Origin: Platerodrilus igneus
Lineage: Eukaryota > Arthropoda > Insecta > Coleoptera > Lycidae
NCBI GenBank assembly: GCA_036346225.1
Contig: JARFIW010000884.1
Location: 1,178,001-1,242,000, forward strand
Reading direction: 5' to 3'
DNA: 64,000 bases
In this document: one piece after another, positions 1 to 13,575 of the stretch
How positions within the stretch are numbered: the first letter of the stretch is position 1
How the letters are laid out: each line of letters starts with the position of its first letter
Translations under genes and position numbers: made by a program
The notes under the pieces: model-generated
The model's input: the letters and a program-made list of their open reading frames with translations, nothing else
What the model was told of the DNA's origin: nothing
The model's database searches: none

Positions 1-471
1 TGATTTTGGTTATCTCACTCAGGGTTGAACTGTATAAATATAATAGTAAAATTAACTGTTACTACACCAACTACATTGCACTAACTTATATTTACTAACT
101 TAGACTAACCCATGCACACTGAACCACCATAATGTGTATTATTCATTAGAGCTACAGTTTTGGGTCCTGCTTGTTTGTAGTTCAATAAATAAATACAAAA
201 ATGTACAATATATTTACTTGTATAAATAAGGATATTTATCCACAACTAATCTATATTATGTTCATTATACATGTGTTTACTCACTAATAAAACTATCCAT
301 TATTCACTGATTTATAAAATCAATGCTTGCAATACAATTTTGTACGTAAATGATAAAAAATAGCTGGCAATGAAACGTCAAGTTCAAAGCGCTTTTACTG
401 TTAATTTTAATTTGAAATGTCAAAAGTTCGGTGTGTTCAAACAACACAATTTTGAAGTATTTCATTAGAAA

Positions 472-539
472 ATGGATACTGATGGAGAAAATGAGATGTC
501 TTGTACTCCACTGGATATACTGCGGAAGCCGCAAAAATT
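472..539 (+). CDS. Candidate first coding exon of a host gene
   Basis: An ATG in good context (AGAAAATGG) opens a frame reading MDTDGENEMSCTPLDILR and a few more residues. It stops right where a strong splice-donor-like sequence (GTAAGTTG) begins at 540. An acidic, polar start followed by a donor site is what a first coding exon looks like, and the frame closes at once if the donor is not used. No partner exon or family was recognised, so the product is unknown. A chance open frame of this size is also quite possible. Confidence 0.25.
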
Positions 540-690
540 GTAAGTTGAAACATATTACCGAAAAAGAAGAGAAAAAATGTTCTCGTTTAAGTTTCAAAAT
601 TATTCATTTAATGTTATATAAAAATAAAAATTTGTGATAATTTTATCTAAACTTATATGATAGTCGTGGATAAAGTATAGTATTCTACTT

Positions 691-755
691 GCATATAATG
701 CCTATTATTCACCCCGGTTTCTTAAACCTCGTGAATAATAGCCATCATTATATGC
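691..755. repeat. Short near-perfect inverted repeat (hairpin)
   Basis: Arm 691-712 (starting GCATATAATG, ending ATTATTCAC) is repeated inverted at 731-755, with one 3-base bulge and a loop of about 18 bases that itself contains CCGGTTT/AAACC. The arms are AT-rich and the loop is GC-richer, as in small foldback elements. Confidence 0.85.
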
Positions 756-3700
756 TCCTTGAATAATATATTATTACTGTTTTATTCTATTCTATTTTAT
801 AACATTTAAAATGAACCATATCAAAACTCTCATAACCTAAATAAGTGCAACACATGGAATTCGCTTGAAATTCGATCGTTCAATTTACGTCTTTCGGTTG
901 ACGTACATCGTTTCACCATAAAATTCTATTTCTGTGATTTAAGGTGGTAGCACAATAGTAAAAGGGTAATTTATTTACGCCCATAGCACGTTCATTGACC
1001 GATCTCTGTCATTTGTCGGTGTTAAATTCACTTCCAAGTGGGAGTGCTGCCGCTGGGTTAAACTTCTAACATGCCCAAGCTTTTACGCTTTATTCGGTAT
1101 ATTACACTGTTGGTGTCTATAAACAAACATGAATGAGTTAAATCAAACGAAATCAACCCTTAGGGGGTTTTACGGTTGTAACAGTGTGGCGTGTGTATAA
1201 ATGTACGTGCAATTTACTCGAATCTTGGAACATTAGCGTTAACAGTAGGAGTTAATGCAAAAGATCGTTACTCTTTAAAACGAGTATAATTACTAAAGCC
1301 ATTGTGACAAAGAAGGTTAATTACCGAGACCTCCAAGACAAAATTTATTCTGGTAGTCCTTTGTCTGCCTAATTTATTTTTGGAGCTAGGTTTTATTAAC
1401 GCCATTAAGAAAATTTTGGTACAGGCTTTTATGAAACGTTGTATGCAAAATATAAGAGGAGAGCTTTACGTAAACGTAATCGGAAACTTGACGAATATCA
1501 GAGTTTTTTTTGACTTAGTAGCGATTAATTTATCTAATTTAAATCGAACATACGAAAATGTGTTGTTTAGTTTATTAAAATTTAGTCAGAAGTTCGACCT
1601 ATATTAGTTCACTTATCTTGAATTGTTGACAATTACTGGCTTATTATACAGGTTGGCATTAGTTTTATGTCATTAATTTAAAGGAGGCGTAGAGACCAAT
1701 AAGACAAACAAAAATTGTTAATCAAATTATGGTCTATAGTAAATGGTTAGCTAGAAACGGACATACAAAAAGTATTTAAATTGCTGTAGAACCTCTGCAA
1801 TGTTAGCTACTTCACGAATCAAATGTACAATAATATCATTCTTTAGAGTCGGCCAATAAAGTTGTGACGCTATGAAATAAACTATTGAAATACGATGTCT
1901 GTGAGCTGTAAAACGAAATAACCCGATGCTTTAGCTGCTACTAAAGTCAGTTTAAAAATTGTTTAAAACACTGATTTTCTGATGATAATCACAAAAAGAA
2001 TAAACGTTCTTTATGCTGATTTGGTCGATTGTATTAGGTTTCTCACTCGTAGTCTGGTTGTACTTTTTCACTGAACGTGTTAAATGTTCTGCAAGCTTAT
2101 TTCTTCTGTTGGCTTTCGTTACTAGTCGGACGATGCAATTTCATCACCTGCTTTGGTAATACACCTAAACGTAGTGTTGTGAGTTAACTAAAATTACACT
2201 AGGGTTTAGGTAATTAGAGATATTATGTAACTTAGTGAACTGCGTGAAATTTGAACACGTTGTGAAATCAATTTATGTGCATGATGTGATTCAGGTTAAC
2301 ACTAGCATAAGTTACCTATTTTTTTTTTTTATAAACATGTAACAAAACAGCAATCCTAAAACTTTTATCGAAATAGACCTAGGTCGAGCATATAAAAATA
2401 GGTCCAAGAGTAAAATGCCTTAAAAATTTTTTGTTTAGCCTATCAATCTACTACCTGCCACTCTGTATATACATATATTTATTTATTTATTGAATCCTTG
2501 TTGCGAGTGAGCAATTTCTGCAAATTTACCTACTTCGAGAAGCAAATAATTTTATTTCTAGAACCTTATTAAGATTTCTCCTACCTTGAAGTAACAAGAA
2601 ACGATGTGCTACAATCCCTTCATTTGCTAGTCTGAGTGGGACGAGCGGTGTTCTTGCTTCTAAAAAATTCGTTAAGCAAACAAACTATCTACATTTTCAA
2701 AAATTCCACAAGACATTGCGCTACATGGCCACAGATTACAATACCCGTGTTATTTTAGTAAACGCGTTATATAGCCCGTTTTGCTAATAGAGTTGATGTT
2801 TCGCTTGCAGTCGTATGAGGCATCATTAGACAAGACCTTTTTAACCTTTTAACATTTAAATTTTTACGAATGACAATTCTTTATTAATAGTACACATAAC
2901 AACCGTTTTTGTGTTGTTTTTAAATCATTTCCATTCTCGAATTTAAGAATCTTGTATTGGTTACCGTAATTACAGGCTGTTATTCAAAGATAATTTGTAA
3001 CGTCTGGTTTTTAATGGTGACAGCACTTGTTGATTCACGAGGTAGGGTATCAATAGAATATTGTTCGTTGTCAGTCTCATGCAAGATCTGAGATAGTGAT
3101 CATGCGACCGAATAGAAGAATGGCCAGGGATCGTCGCATATCAGTATGGGCGTTGTAATTAAAGTGTTGGATTTGCATCATCGATGGGTTCAGGTACTTT
3201 AACGTGCAGCTTCAATATAGAGATTTAATATCTAGATTCAACATACTACTTCAAGGTACATTTTTAAGAAAATGCAGTTTGTAGATAACTCATAAAGATG
3301 TAGAAAATCGTCACAATTTATTTTCAAGAATCAATCCGATTGATGTATTATTTGTGTTTCATTCAAGTTCTGGTGCAATAAGACAAGGAAACCATATTTG
3401 CAATTACAAGTCTCTTTTTATGAGAGCATTTAAGAATGGCTGGTAAGAATTAACAAGGTCAGCATTAGTTCTTTGTTCAAGGTAAGCGATAGAGGAATAA
3501 ACTTACACGTTTAACTTTTGTTTGCGAGCAGCATGTACCATTGTTGTTGTTTGAAAACCAAAACCTGTTTCATATGCTTTCAATCTTGGTAGAAATTTAA
3601 ATATAACGTATTTGTATACGCGTATTTCTTATGATTTTAATACAATAAATTTCTATTTAGCACCTTCATTACCAACGGCCACCATAGTGGGCGTCGCAAA

Positions 3701-3989
3701 ATACTTTTGTGAAACACTATTCTGGTCATGGTCATACATTTAAACTAAATTCTAAACAATGAGAATTTATGTGGTGAATGAATGGTACTTCGGTCAGTAT
3801 AGTGGTCACTGATTCATGTTAGTTCTTAGTTGTGGTTAGTGTCATGTGCATGTATGTTAAGTGTTCATTTGCTTAAAACACTGTGTTAAGCTTATTTTTT
3901 GGTAGATTATAGATTGAATTACACAAAATGGATTCCACCTATAAACCAAGTTAAAAAAAGGCTACAGTTTATTATTAGATTTTTTGAGG

Positions 3990-5335
3990 TTATGATTTTT
4001 AGCGGTTCTAATAAAAGGAAATACGACCGTGACAGGCACAGTTCTTTAATAGATGCTGAACTTGAAGAATGGGTATACCATTATATTGTTCTGAATATGA
4101 ACTGTATTCGAGCGATAATTTCATTGTAGACGAATATTATAATGGTTCATGTACAAATAGTGCTGAAAGTGACAAAACCACTCCCAGGTTCTAAACACTC
4201 CGATGGATGAGTTAAATCTGAAACGAATCCTGCAAATTTATCGTTTTCTTTGGCAGAATATTTCATAGTAAATATTCCGGTGAATGCCTCTACTTTTGAA
4301 TATTCTGTACTGCTTTTCGAGAATCATTTAATTGAAGTTATTGTGGAAGAGACTAACTGAAGAACTAACCTAGTGATACAGAATGAATCCGCATCCACTA
4401 GGAGTGACAAAAGGTTTCAATGGTATAACACAATCAACAAAGAAATAAAAATTTCTTGGTTTGTGTTGTTTGAGTGAGATAATCAAATTCCCTGTTATCA
4501 ATAAACAGTGGAGTATATATTCAATATATTATCACCCCACTTTTGGACAAACAATGTTACACAATCGATTCACAACAATTTTAAGAATGTTAGGATCTAT
4601 CAATTATGACATTTTAAATATTATGTTTTTGTAGGGAAAGGTACTTTATCGGAGCAAAATAAGTCATATGCTACACCAGTCGTTAAGGAGCCATTAAAAA
4701 ATTACATAGTCTATCTAGATAACTTTTATACCAGTGCTTTCTCAGCAAAAGTCTTGCTATAAAAAGTATACGGGGATCTTAGGGATTGCGTCTGAACAGA
4801 AGGGGAAATTGCAAAATAATGTTGAATACAAAACCAAAAGTAGAAGAGGCAATATATAAATGGAAGAAATAGATATTGGTAGCAAAATGGAAAGACTAGA
4901 GGGATGTCAGAATGTTTAACACGTGCAATAAGCACGAAATGAAAAAAATCCTTTCAAAAAAGACCAAAGCGTTTTGAATTATAATGCTAATGTCTAGAAT
5001 AGACAGGTTGGACCAGATGATATCACACTATTCTAGTTCAAGAAAAACAGCATGCTGATACCGAAAAGTGTTTTTCTTTCTAATAGATATTTCTGGAACG
5101 CTTATTGTTTCTATAAGAAAAATAGCAAGTTTAAAGTAGCTTTTTTGGAATTTTACGAAGACAAAACAACTTGTAAATTTACCCTGACGGGCAAAACCAG
5201 TTATTCTAGCTACAAATTTAGCAGCTCGCCGCTACCCAGCAGCAAATGCTAGTGAAAAAAATATCCACGAAGAGATGCCGATGGTATTTCAAAGCAAATA
5301 TCCGAAAGTGGTCAAACTACTACTGCCTACAATGC
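3990..5335 (+). pseudogene. Decayed piggyBac-type transposase
   Basis: Pieces of a piggyBac transposase (DDE_Tnp_1_7 family, cut-and-paste at TTAA) follow each other in order on the plus strand in several frames. A polar start (KRKYDRDRHSS) and Ser/Asp-rich stretch lie near 4010-4190. A segment with FLG, KFPV and NRF...ILRMLGS motifs lies near 4450-4600. VYLDNFYTS, containing a catalytic Asp, is near 4709-4735. MSRIDRLDQMISHYSSSRKT lies at about 4988-5046, followed by FWNAYCFYKKNSK and AFLEFYED up to about 5165. Stops and frameshifts separate all parts, so it cannot be functional. I did not find convincing TTAA-flanked terminal repeats. Family assignment rests on the LDNFYTS and DRLDQM motifs in the right order and spacing. 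Confidence 0.75.
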
Positions 5336-7322
5336 GTAGGTTGTCCTGGGCTTTGTATAGTACTCTGTGTTAGAAAGTGGCACCCGAATTTGTAATGTTT
5401 CAGGACTATATGGCATACCTTCTTTCGTATACTATACTGTAATATTGTAACGTAAATAAATTTTGTATCATGCTATATTTAATTCAGAATAGGAAGTTTT
5501 ATTATTAAAAATTGTAGAATTTACGTTCTTGTACTTTTAATAAGAGTTCACAAATACCAAATCTATCGTAAAAATTTTACGTTTTCAAACGAAATTTGTT
5601 GGATCTATCAAACTAGCTAGTGAAAATAGCTCGTTTAGTGTCGTGTTAGTCGCACCTGTGACCCGAATGCCTTTTTTTGAATAGTCGTTCAATGCGAACC
5701 GTCTAATGAGGTTACATCCACGCGATTTGTTGAATGGGTAAGTTTGGGACCGAAAATTTGCGTGGAGACTCCAAAAGAATAAATCCTTTTCTTAAGTGAT
5801 GGCCATTTCATAGGCACTCTATCCTCGGGCAACAATGGTCGATATAAATTAAATTAAATAAAGAAACAATTTCTGATAATTAAATTATCGAGATTAAGAA
5901 GATTTTATCATTGGATTCAATGGAAAATAACTTTGCGTTGTTCTGAGATAAGGTTACAAAGATGGTTGGGGATTAGCATTGCATATAAGGTCAACCTTCC
6001 GAGAACAGTTGCCGGTCGTTCCCCTTTGAGTGGTCTGGTTCAGTTTTATTTCGAATGTTTGGAAAGGGGTAAGCGATTTATTTCTCATGTTATCGGAAGT
6101 CATCAAAATCCTATCCGTTTCTTGAAGCTAAACTTTTTAGTAAAGAATTACCTACATCGTTTCTATTGGGATACGTTAAGTTTTTATAGAATTAAAGAAC
6201 CGCAATTTTTTAATTTTGTTGTAAACTGAGAATATGATATTTCTTATTTAACTATGAACAGCGAATTATTAATCTTATTTAACGAAATACTAACTCTTCG
6301 TCGTTAAACCTTTTGATTAATGTTCTAACACGTTCCTTACCATGATGAAATAGTAAATGTGCAGCCAATTAGATCCGAATGGAATAAAACAAGTTGCAAT
6401 ACCAGATCTCTTTAATCTTGTCTGAATTTGATTATCTTTAAACAACAAATTTATGACGAAATAGAACTTTATACTTTATTATTGTTAATTCTCAAACAGT
6501 TTCTTAGGGGATGTTTCTCCGAACTTGCTTGGTATTACGAAATTAATTATAATGCTTATTTTACAGTTGTCACTTTTATGTAAATACGATAATTATTGAA
6601 ATTTACCACTAGATTTAAACATGGATTTAAAAAAGAGGATATTAAACTGGCATTTGGACTGCTAAAATGACGGACGGACTTCACAGACCAATGGCCCTTT
6701 CAGAGGTCTTAAAACAAAATGGCGGAGTTTCGTTCAGCAAATTAAACTGGTTGCACCTGTAAAGAAGTCATTTATCTATCCATTATATTTTCCAAAATAC
6801 GCATTTGGTTCGCAACATAAAAACACCTAATGCACCATAATAGCGAACGTGTTAAAGTTGTAAAAACTTTCTTAAAACGTTCTCTTACATCAAGTATTTG
6901 TTTAATAATTAAAGAGATGTTAGTATTCTAACAAATTTCAATCCTTTTAATATTTTAATGAACACGAGAGTGTAATTTTTCTGTAAGCTATGTATTCAAA
7001 AATCTTTTCTAAATTTATAAAAACAAATACAATCAATTACGTTGTAGTTGACTCCAGCTAAATATAAATGAGGCCTTGGCGTCGGCCTTTTTAAATTTTT
7101 TATGAATTATGTTAGTACACTAGAGTCGTAGGAACTCATGACCACGTCTCAGAGACGTCCACAAAAGTTAGAGTTCTAACTAGTCAGAAGATATCCTCTT
7201 TCCGAGACCATCAGTCGAAGAAAGAGAACAGTTCATTTTCTTTTCTGTTAGGATTATAACCATAGAAGGAAAAATGTATAACCTACAGCACTACTTCTGA
7301 ACACGCAGACTTTTACGCCTAA
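5336..7322. other. No recognised gene
   Basis: AT-rich sequence downstream of the piggyBac remnant. Open frames such as 5933-6229 have no recognisable motif. Piggybac terminal repeats might lie here but were not identified. Confidence 0.55.
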
Positions 7323-7718
7323 TTAAGTTGAGCTGCATCTAGCAACAAAGTTAAACTTTAGAATAGCAAGTTCACCCGACCAATCAAGCCAAAAGTACCT
7401 TGCAACTTGAAAGAAGTTATACTTCTGGATGAACAGACCCTCTAGCTCAATTAAGCAGAACGGTGTTTTGTGGTAAAATAACCAAATAATTGGAAAGAAT
7501 TTCATAATATTTGGTGCAATTGTAGGCGTGGAGTTGTAAATGTTTTTAATATTGTCTGTTTGTACGCTTTCACGAATGGAGTCGGTTACTCTATGTATAT
7601 AAGGAGGGTTTGCTAAAGACCATACACTGGTATTGTGTTGGGATTTGATATTTTGTGTTGGATGAAAACGCCGGTAAATTGCTGTTGGGATTTCTGAACT
7701 ACGGTAACCATTCTCCAC
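7323..7718 (-). pseudogene. Possible Penelope-like retroelement fragment
   Basis: A 131-codon open frame contains the stretch ENGYRSSEIPTAI followed by PPYIHRVTDSIRESVQ and NIKNIYNSTPTIAPNI. This order resembles the linker between reverse transcriptase and GIY-YIG endonuclease in Penelope-like elements: a short helix, then PYI..(T)..I, then a basic IK..F segment. The expected endonuclease motifs do not follow in frame, so it is truncated or frameshifted. The remaining 60 residues are unrecognised. The resemblance is by eye only, and a chance open frame remains possible. Confidence 0.35.
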
Positions 7719-9829
7719 GAGACGGAATTTTAGATTGGAAAGACAATATGTTCTCGCTATGAAATCTTAGTTGCACGGTGAACTAAAAAGTTAATTATCA
7801 ACGATTTTTATGAAGCATGCTGATGGGAAGACGTATGTAGGTATGTATGTGTGTGCAAGTTTTTGGTATACAGAACAATTTAACCAGCTGTTAAATTGAC
7901 AGACAACAGGTACATCGAGTAATGGCTGGATTCCTTTCTTTTCAATTTTCGTGATAAAATTTATGTTTTTGTGGCGGCTATTTAAGTGATCTCTAACGTT
8001 TTGAACAGTTTGTTCATAGACGACAACGCTGTCTTATACTGTTGCCACAATTTAGTTTAAGGTCTAAGGACTCTTAAGCCATAGATTCCGTAGATACCGC
8101 AGAATAGATACCGCAGATCATAGTTACATTTCAAATAGGAGAAACCGGAAAGGGATTACAGAAATAAGATAAAGCTACAGCAAGCTTGACATAGAAGGAT
8201 AATGAATGCTTTCCGAATATGAGAACATTTCATCTTGGTTAATCAAATTTTATTTTACAATTAGAAGATTTTTGAACTCATCATGGGAAAGTTTTTCTCA
8301 TCTTTAAATCAAATATTTGCGTGTGAAGTTCAAGAATATTGTCTCTCACGAACCCGAGGAAATCACCTCATGATTTATGACACGTAAATCGCATAAAACA
8401 GCATTTCCCAGATTAAAGAGATGTGGTGTGGTTAAACGGTTCACCATGAGAAGCGTGGAATGGTGGGAATATACAAGTTCGTGAAGTGACGCATTTTAAA
8501 GCAAGGGTCTCAACTATCGGCTATCGACGGGATTGAATATGTGTGCGCGTTAGTTTTCGGTGAAGTGATTTCTTTTTCGGTACTTTTCCCTCTTACCTAA
8601 CAAACTGTTTTATGTTTCGGTAACTGGTAGATGCATTCACTTCGCGCCAGAATTTATCCACATATAGAAAAAACTACCCGCCGTTGACCCTGACTTAAAG
8701 ACTAGCGGAGGCGGTCTTTGGTTCAGCATGAACTAGGTAAGGCTCTAGTTTATTGTTATTTTGGTGGCTTTACTCGTGACGGCAACACATATATCCGAAT
8801 TTTGGGACGTACAAATTGTATGCTTTTTATAATTATTATAATACTATTGCACTAAGATGAAACGTAACACGTTATAGCTGTCATGCATTTCACTTTTCTA
8901 ATTAGAGTATTTCATGCTTACAATTCCGAAACTTCTAACAGATAAGGTTGACTGTACTTTAATGACTCTTGGTTCATTTTGATCTGAAAAACTTTCTAAT
9001 TTTGGTCAAGCACTATGAATGCTACGTATTATATGGAAGGTGTTACATGCGTCAGCAATCTACTTATTAAAGGCAGCATTGTCAAAAGCAGATTAAAAAA
9101 CCATTGTCACAGCTTCGTCATGTAAAACTCATAATTAATGAAACCTCAGAACTTATTAGCTTCTGCATAGGAGGACAAAAGTCTAAGAAATGACAAAACA
9201 TCAACCAACTTTTTATATACATAATTTTAAAATAGAAAATTTGGCAATCAACTTCTACATCTGATATAAATGATTGGCCTCGATGTAGATATGAAATAAT
9301 GTGCAATTGCAATGTAATTTTTCCATTAATTCTTCTTGCCTCATGATTTTTCTTTTTTAGAATGATCGTTTCAGTTAAAAACGCAGAGTTTCCGGAATTG
9401 TAGATTTTCTTTCTTGTAAGAAATTCTCTGGAGGGAAAGATTCCTGATTTCATATATTTGTAATCGCATGTCTTCAGCTATTATTGATAAATCAGTCTTC
9501 ACAATTCAAATATGATCCCCTCGTTTAGATCAACATTTCTGTTAGTACTGGGTGTCTGTCAGTATCTGATGATTTCTGCTTTAGAAGCATACGCTATTTT
9601 TATATGAGGGTAGTTGGGTTAAAGATATTTTTCCATATTTCTGGATGAAATGAGTGACGGCATGAATATTATATCGGCAACTGCCTTCATTTGTTCTATC
9701 AACACATTCAAAGAAAACTGCCTTTTTTTTTAATACTCGAAAGCAATAAATATATCTTTCAACTCGCTGTCTCGATGGGATTTATCAATTTTTTCCTTTC
9801 TTTAGCTTTAGGGCGATTGTACATGTGCA
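7719..9829. other. No recognised gene
   Basis: AT-rich. An open frame on the minus strand at 9118-9453 has no recognised motif. A stretch near 8930-9050 looks faintly similar to 55110-55220, which may mark an old dispersed repeat. Confidence 0.5.
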
Positions 9830-11245
9830 AAAGGAGTTTTACCAACAGATTGGAAAAGAGCTTGAGTTTGCAAGAAACGGAGTAAATGACTGATGCAATA
9901 ACATTAATGTTGAGAGTGCTTGGGAAAAACAGAAGGTCGCAATAATTGAATGTGCAAATAAAGTATGCCGTGCAGAAGAGGTTGGAAAACTGAAGAAAGA
10001 TGCTTGGTGAAACGATAGAGTAAGACCAACAATAGAAGAGAAAAAAGACGCGTATCAAAGAATGATTGCTAAGAGTGATCTGATAGAGCGTAAGAAGTTA
10101 CAAACTATTTATAAACAAAAAGAACATATGAGCAAAGAAGGTTGAAAATAAAAGTAAAGAAATGCAAGCGAAAGAATTAAAACGAATGCAAATGATTTTG
10201 AGTCTAACAAGAAATTATTTTGGAAGTGGGCGAAACATGCAAAACAAGGAGTGCAAAATAAAACGCGTGGTTTACAGAATGAGTAGGGTGAAATTATTTG
10301 AAAGGAAAGAGGTAAGATAACGGTGGGCAGAATACTTTGAACATTTATTTGGAGGAAATGTGAAGAGCACAGAAGAAAAGATAGAAAGAAGAAGAAAAGA
10401 TAGAAAGATAAGTGAAAGAGTAGGAGAATGAGATGCTTATGGCTGCGAAATAGTTGAAGAATGTTAAAGAGATAGGAACGGATGGTATCACGAATGAAAC
10501 ATTAAATTAAGAAGGTATGTGCCTATTGAGAATGTGCATATTGTAGAACATGTGTGTCAGATATGAAAAAGTTCCAAATAACTGAAAAATTCTATGGTTC
10601 TACCCATACATTAAAGTATTGACAATAAGAATTAATGTAAATCTACAGAACGATTAGTTTACTCAGCGTACCATTAGAAAAGTGTTGGTGACAAGAGTAT
10701 GCGAGAAGACGATGGATAGGTTATGGAACGTGCAGCAGGTGATTGAAAAATGCAAGAGGGTAAAAAACAAGTGTAGGGTGCATTTACGGATCTTGAAAGA
10801 ATATGAGAAAGTAAATAGGAGTAAGTATATTTTTGAAAGTGTTAACAGAGTACGTTGTAGATGAGTGCCCGGTGAACGTAATTGAATATTTGTATGATGA
10901 AATTAGAGAATTTGTATGAACGAATTGCATCTCGTAAAATATGTGGTTTTTTGCAAGGAGTGAAATGGTGTTAAAAGAAGCAAAAATGGGAGTGTTCAGG
11001 AGTGTACTAATCCATAGGTTGTTGTATTGGTGTATAACTTGGGTGAGTGACTACAGGATTAAAAGGCGAATAAATGCAATTGAGTGGCAATGAGTGGTTC
11101 GAGAAGAAGAGATAAGCCATGAAAGACGTGGCTGGACGTGGTGGATGGAAGAGTGAAAGAAAGGTGTGTGTAAAGCTACAATAAAAACGGAGGTTGTATG
11201 AAGCGTAGGTGTTAACCAGGCGAGAGTGTGCCAAGATAGAAAAAT
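9830..11245 (+). pseudogene. Decayed non-LTR retrotransposon (LINE) coding region
   Basis: The order of features found between endonuclease and reverse transcriptase in insect LINEs is visible across broken frames. There is a helical Lys/Glu-rich linker (SAWEKQKVAIIECANKVC, RPTIEEKKDAYQRM) and FWKWAKHAKQG. RWAEYFEHLFGG follows near 10320, then a K.IGTDGITNETLN segment. A C-terminal block near 10946-11090 reads VLKEAKMGVFRSVLIHRLLYW and RIKRRINAIEW, which corresponds to the conserved region after the reverse transcriptase. The RT core with its FADD motif is missing between about 10680 and 10940, so the copy is internally deleted as well as full of stops. It differs from the RTE-type copies elsewhere in the window. 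Confidence 0.7.
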
Positions 11246-12469
11246 ATGGATGGGGATTGTTAATAAAGCCTGTAGATTTTGCTAGATAAGCTAAAAATTG
11301 GTATTAAAAAGATTGAAAATGAAGTGTTGGGTATGTTTTTGATATACGCATAAAAGGTATACGCGGTTGTGAAGGATGCCATTTAATGCATTTTGATATC
11401 ATTATATTTGACTTGATTTGATCTTGAATTTGTATTTTACGTGTATAGTGTACAGGCATTAAGAAGCTGCTAAATATTAATTACATTTAAAACACTAGAT
11501 TTGATATACAAATTTGTTTCGTCAATATTTATTTGGTTAGACAAGCCTGATTCACAATATCTCACTTCGATTAGTCTTTTTTAATTTTAAATCCACTAAA
11601 GATTCTTCCTCTGAATAGTAATGAATATTTATGTAAGCTGAAATTTTAACTGTTAGGAATGAACAGCATATAAGGAAGAATTGAAATTTGAACCTGTAAA
11701 ACGGATACAGGTGTTATTCAGAATGCGGGAAACACATGTTGCTTTGTGTGGTATTAAAATTATAGAAATGGACGTAAAAATATTCAAGAACTTTTTATCT
11801 TGTGATGGTTTTTAAAATTGCTCTATCATACTTAAGTAAAGATGAGAAAATGAAATTAAATTCATGAATATATAAACTTCCTTTTACCACCTACAAAAAT
11901 ATAGCGGTATTAATATAAAATACCTGTTTTTATCCACGTTGACCTGCATATCTTTTCATTCAGTAATGTCACTTTAGTCTTCCAAATGTAGGCTGTTAGA
12001 AATAAAAGTGATTGGGTTATGCGTTTTATATTTCATTCAGGAAGAAGCATCTTTGAACGAGTGTAAAGTAAACCGTTATGAATTTATGTGTTGTGTAACA
12101 TTAACACAACATTTGATTAATATTTTAATTACAAATATTAAAAATAGTACAATTAAATACAAATTGTAGCAGCAGTTTTCTAATGAATTTTTAATAAGAC
12201 TGCCTCTCACTCGAGCCAAATAAGTGCTAGTGTTTGTTACTCTACTTCTATAAATGGCAAGTGTCGTTTATTACTGATACTTTTAAGAGGAAGCATATAA
12301 GCACTAGTGTTTTGGTAGATTGTTATACAACGTATGATAGGGAAACTTCTTTATTTGAAATGCGCGTCCTGAAGCGACAGTCATTCCGAGAAGGATGGGG
12401 TGGCGCTCATTTGAAAGAGCGGAACCTAACGTTGTCTTTCATGTAGGTATAGTAACGGTTATTCAGTGC
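11246..12469. other. No recognised gene
   Basis: AT-rich sequence between the LINE remnant and the Tc1/mariner-like fragment. The open frame at 12234-12446 overlaps the start of the latter but shows no family signature of its own. Confidence 0.5.
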
Positions 12470-12975
12470 GCGTTTAATTTAGAAGCATACTTTCAAGGCG
12501 GTCATTCAATCATTGCCACGCTACGTGATTTAGGAATCACCTTAATATCGCGCCCGCGAGTCGTGTTCCTGAGCGGAAATCAATTCCTTTATGGGTGGAC
12601 AGCTTTGGGATAACCGGTGATGTGCAAAGAAAAAATCTTGAGGTTCAAGAACCGTTAGGACACACAAAAACATAGAGCAGATTAGGCAGTTAATTTTGCG
12701 ATCTCGTATGCGATTTACGCACAAACATGCAGATACTTTTGGAATGTGTGATTGTTCCGTGAGACAAGTTCTTCATAACAAACTACAATTCCACCCATAC
12801 AAATTGACAGTGGTGCGAAAACTTAATCTACGCGATTTTCTTTCACGAAAATATGCATGTCAACCCGCTCTTCGCAATATGCCTGGAGACGCTCTTGTGT
12901 TCTTCAGCGATGATGTTCGTTTTATGTTTTCGGTTGCGCGAATAAGCAAAGCGTGCGATATTAGAGTGGCATGAA
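12470..12975 (+). pseudogene. Tc1/mariner-like transposase fragment with DUF4817-type N-terminus
   Basis: An N-terminal helix-turn-helix region reads FNLEAYFQGGHSIIATLRDL. It is continued in another frame by PERKSIPLWVDSFGITGDV near 12567-12625, the pattern of the DUF4817 domain that precedes many insect IS630/Tc1/mariner-like transposases. After two stops the frame at 12696-12974 gives FTHKHADTFGMCDCSVRQVL, then FHPYKLTVVRKLN..DF..R, then DALVFFSDDVRF. The last matches the place of the first catalytic Asp, where intact relatives have SDEAHF. The remainder of the catalytic domain is absent. It is clearly broken by stops and frameshifts and no terminal repeats were found. Confidence 0.6.
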
Positions 12976-13575
12976 TCCCCGGAAACTTAATGAGTAGTAG
13001 CGAGGATACTTTTGTTAGTGATGACCACCTTGACCAGAATTATTTTTTTGTTCTTATGTCGTACTCATCAGATCGGGCCTATTGTGCTCACCTGAATAAT
13101 CACACAGTACAGAGTCTATATTGAATATTTATCGTAATCAGTAATCGATTCAGGTTTGTCTTTAGTCACCATTATAGAATAGTTTGATATGGAATTAAAT
13201 ACAGGTAGGCTATGTTTAGTATGTAGAGATAATGGACGTATGCTATAGTGTAGTTGGGTATTCTCGCTATTAAGATGTAATGCGCTTTTTACACATAAAC
13301 TATATCTAGCTAGTAAGGTTAAATAAATGATATTATATAGATTCTGTTTAAATATTAGTATCGGTTAGGTTTAGATGCTATGTAAAATTGAATTTTTATA
13401 AAAAGCAAAAATGTATTTTTTCGTTTTGTCAGTTACATAGTTTTATATACTACGAAGCGCGTTGTGGAAGCCGTTGCTTCTACGCCAACTCCTGGTGATT
13501 TGTGATCTATAGGGTTTTTGAAGCAAATACAAACACTTACCAACACCTTAACGGGGTGTATTATACCCTACATAT
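12976..13575. other. No recognised gene
   Basis: AT-rich sequence between the Tc1/mariner-like fragment and the SINE, with no motif recognised. Confidence 0.5.

Larger units (their letters stand above)
1..3989. other. No recognised gene; AT-rich DNA
   Basis: I read both strands and found no protein family apart from the candidate exon at 472-539 and the hairpin at 691-755. Open frames here are short and look like chance. Most likely host intergenic or intronic sequence, or very old repeats. Confidence 0.55.
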
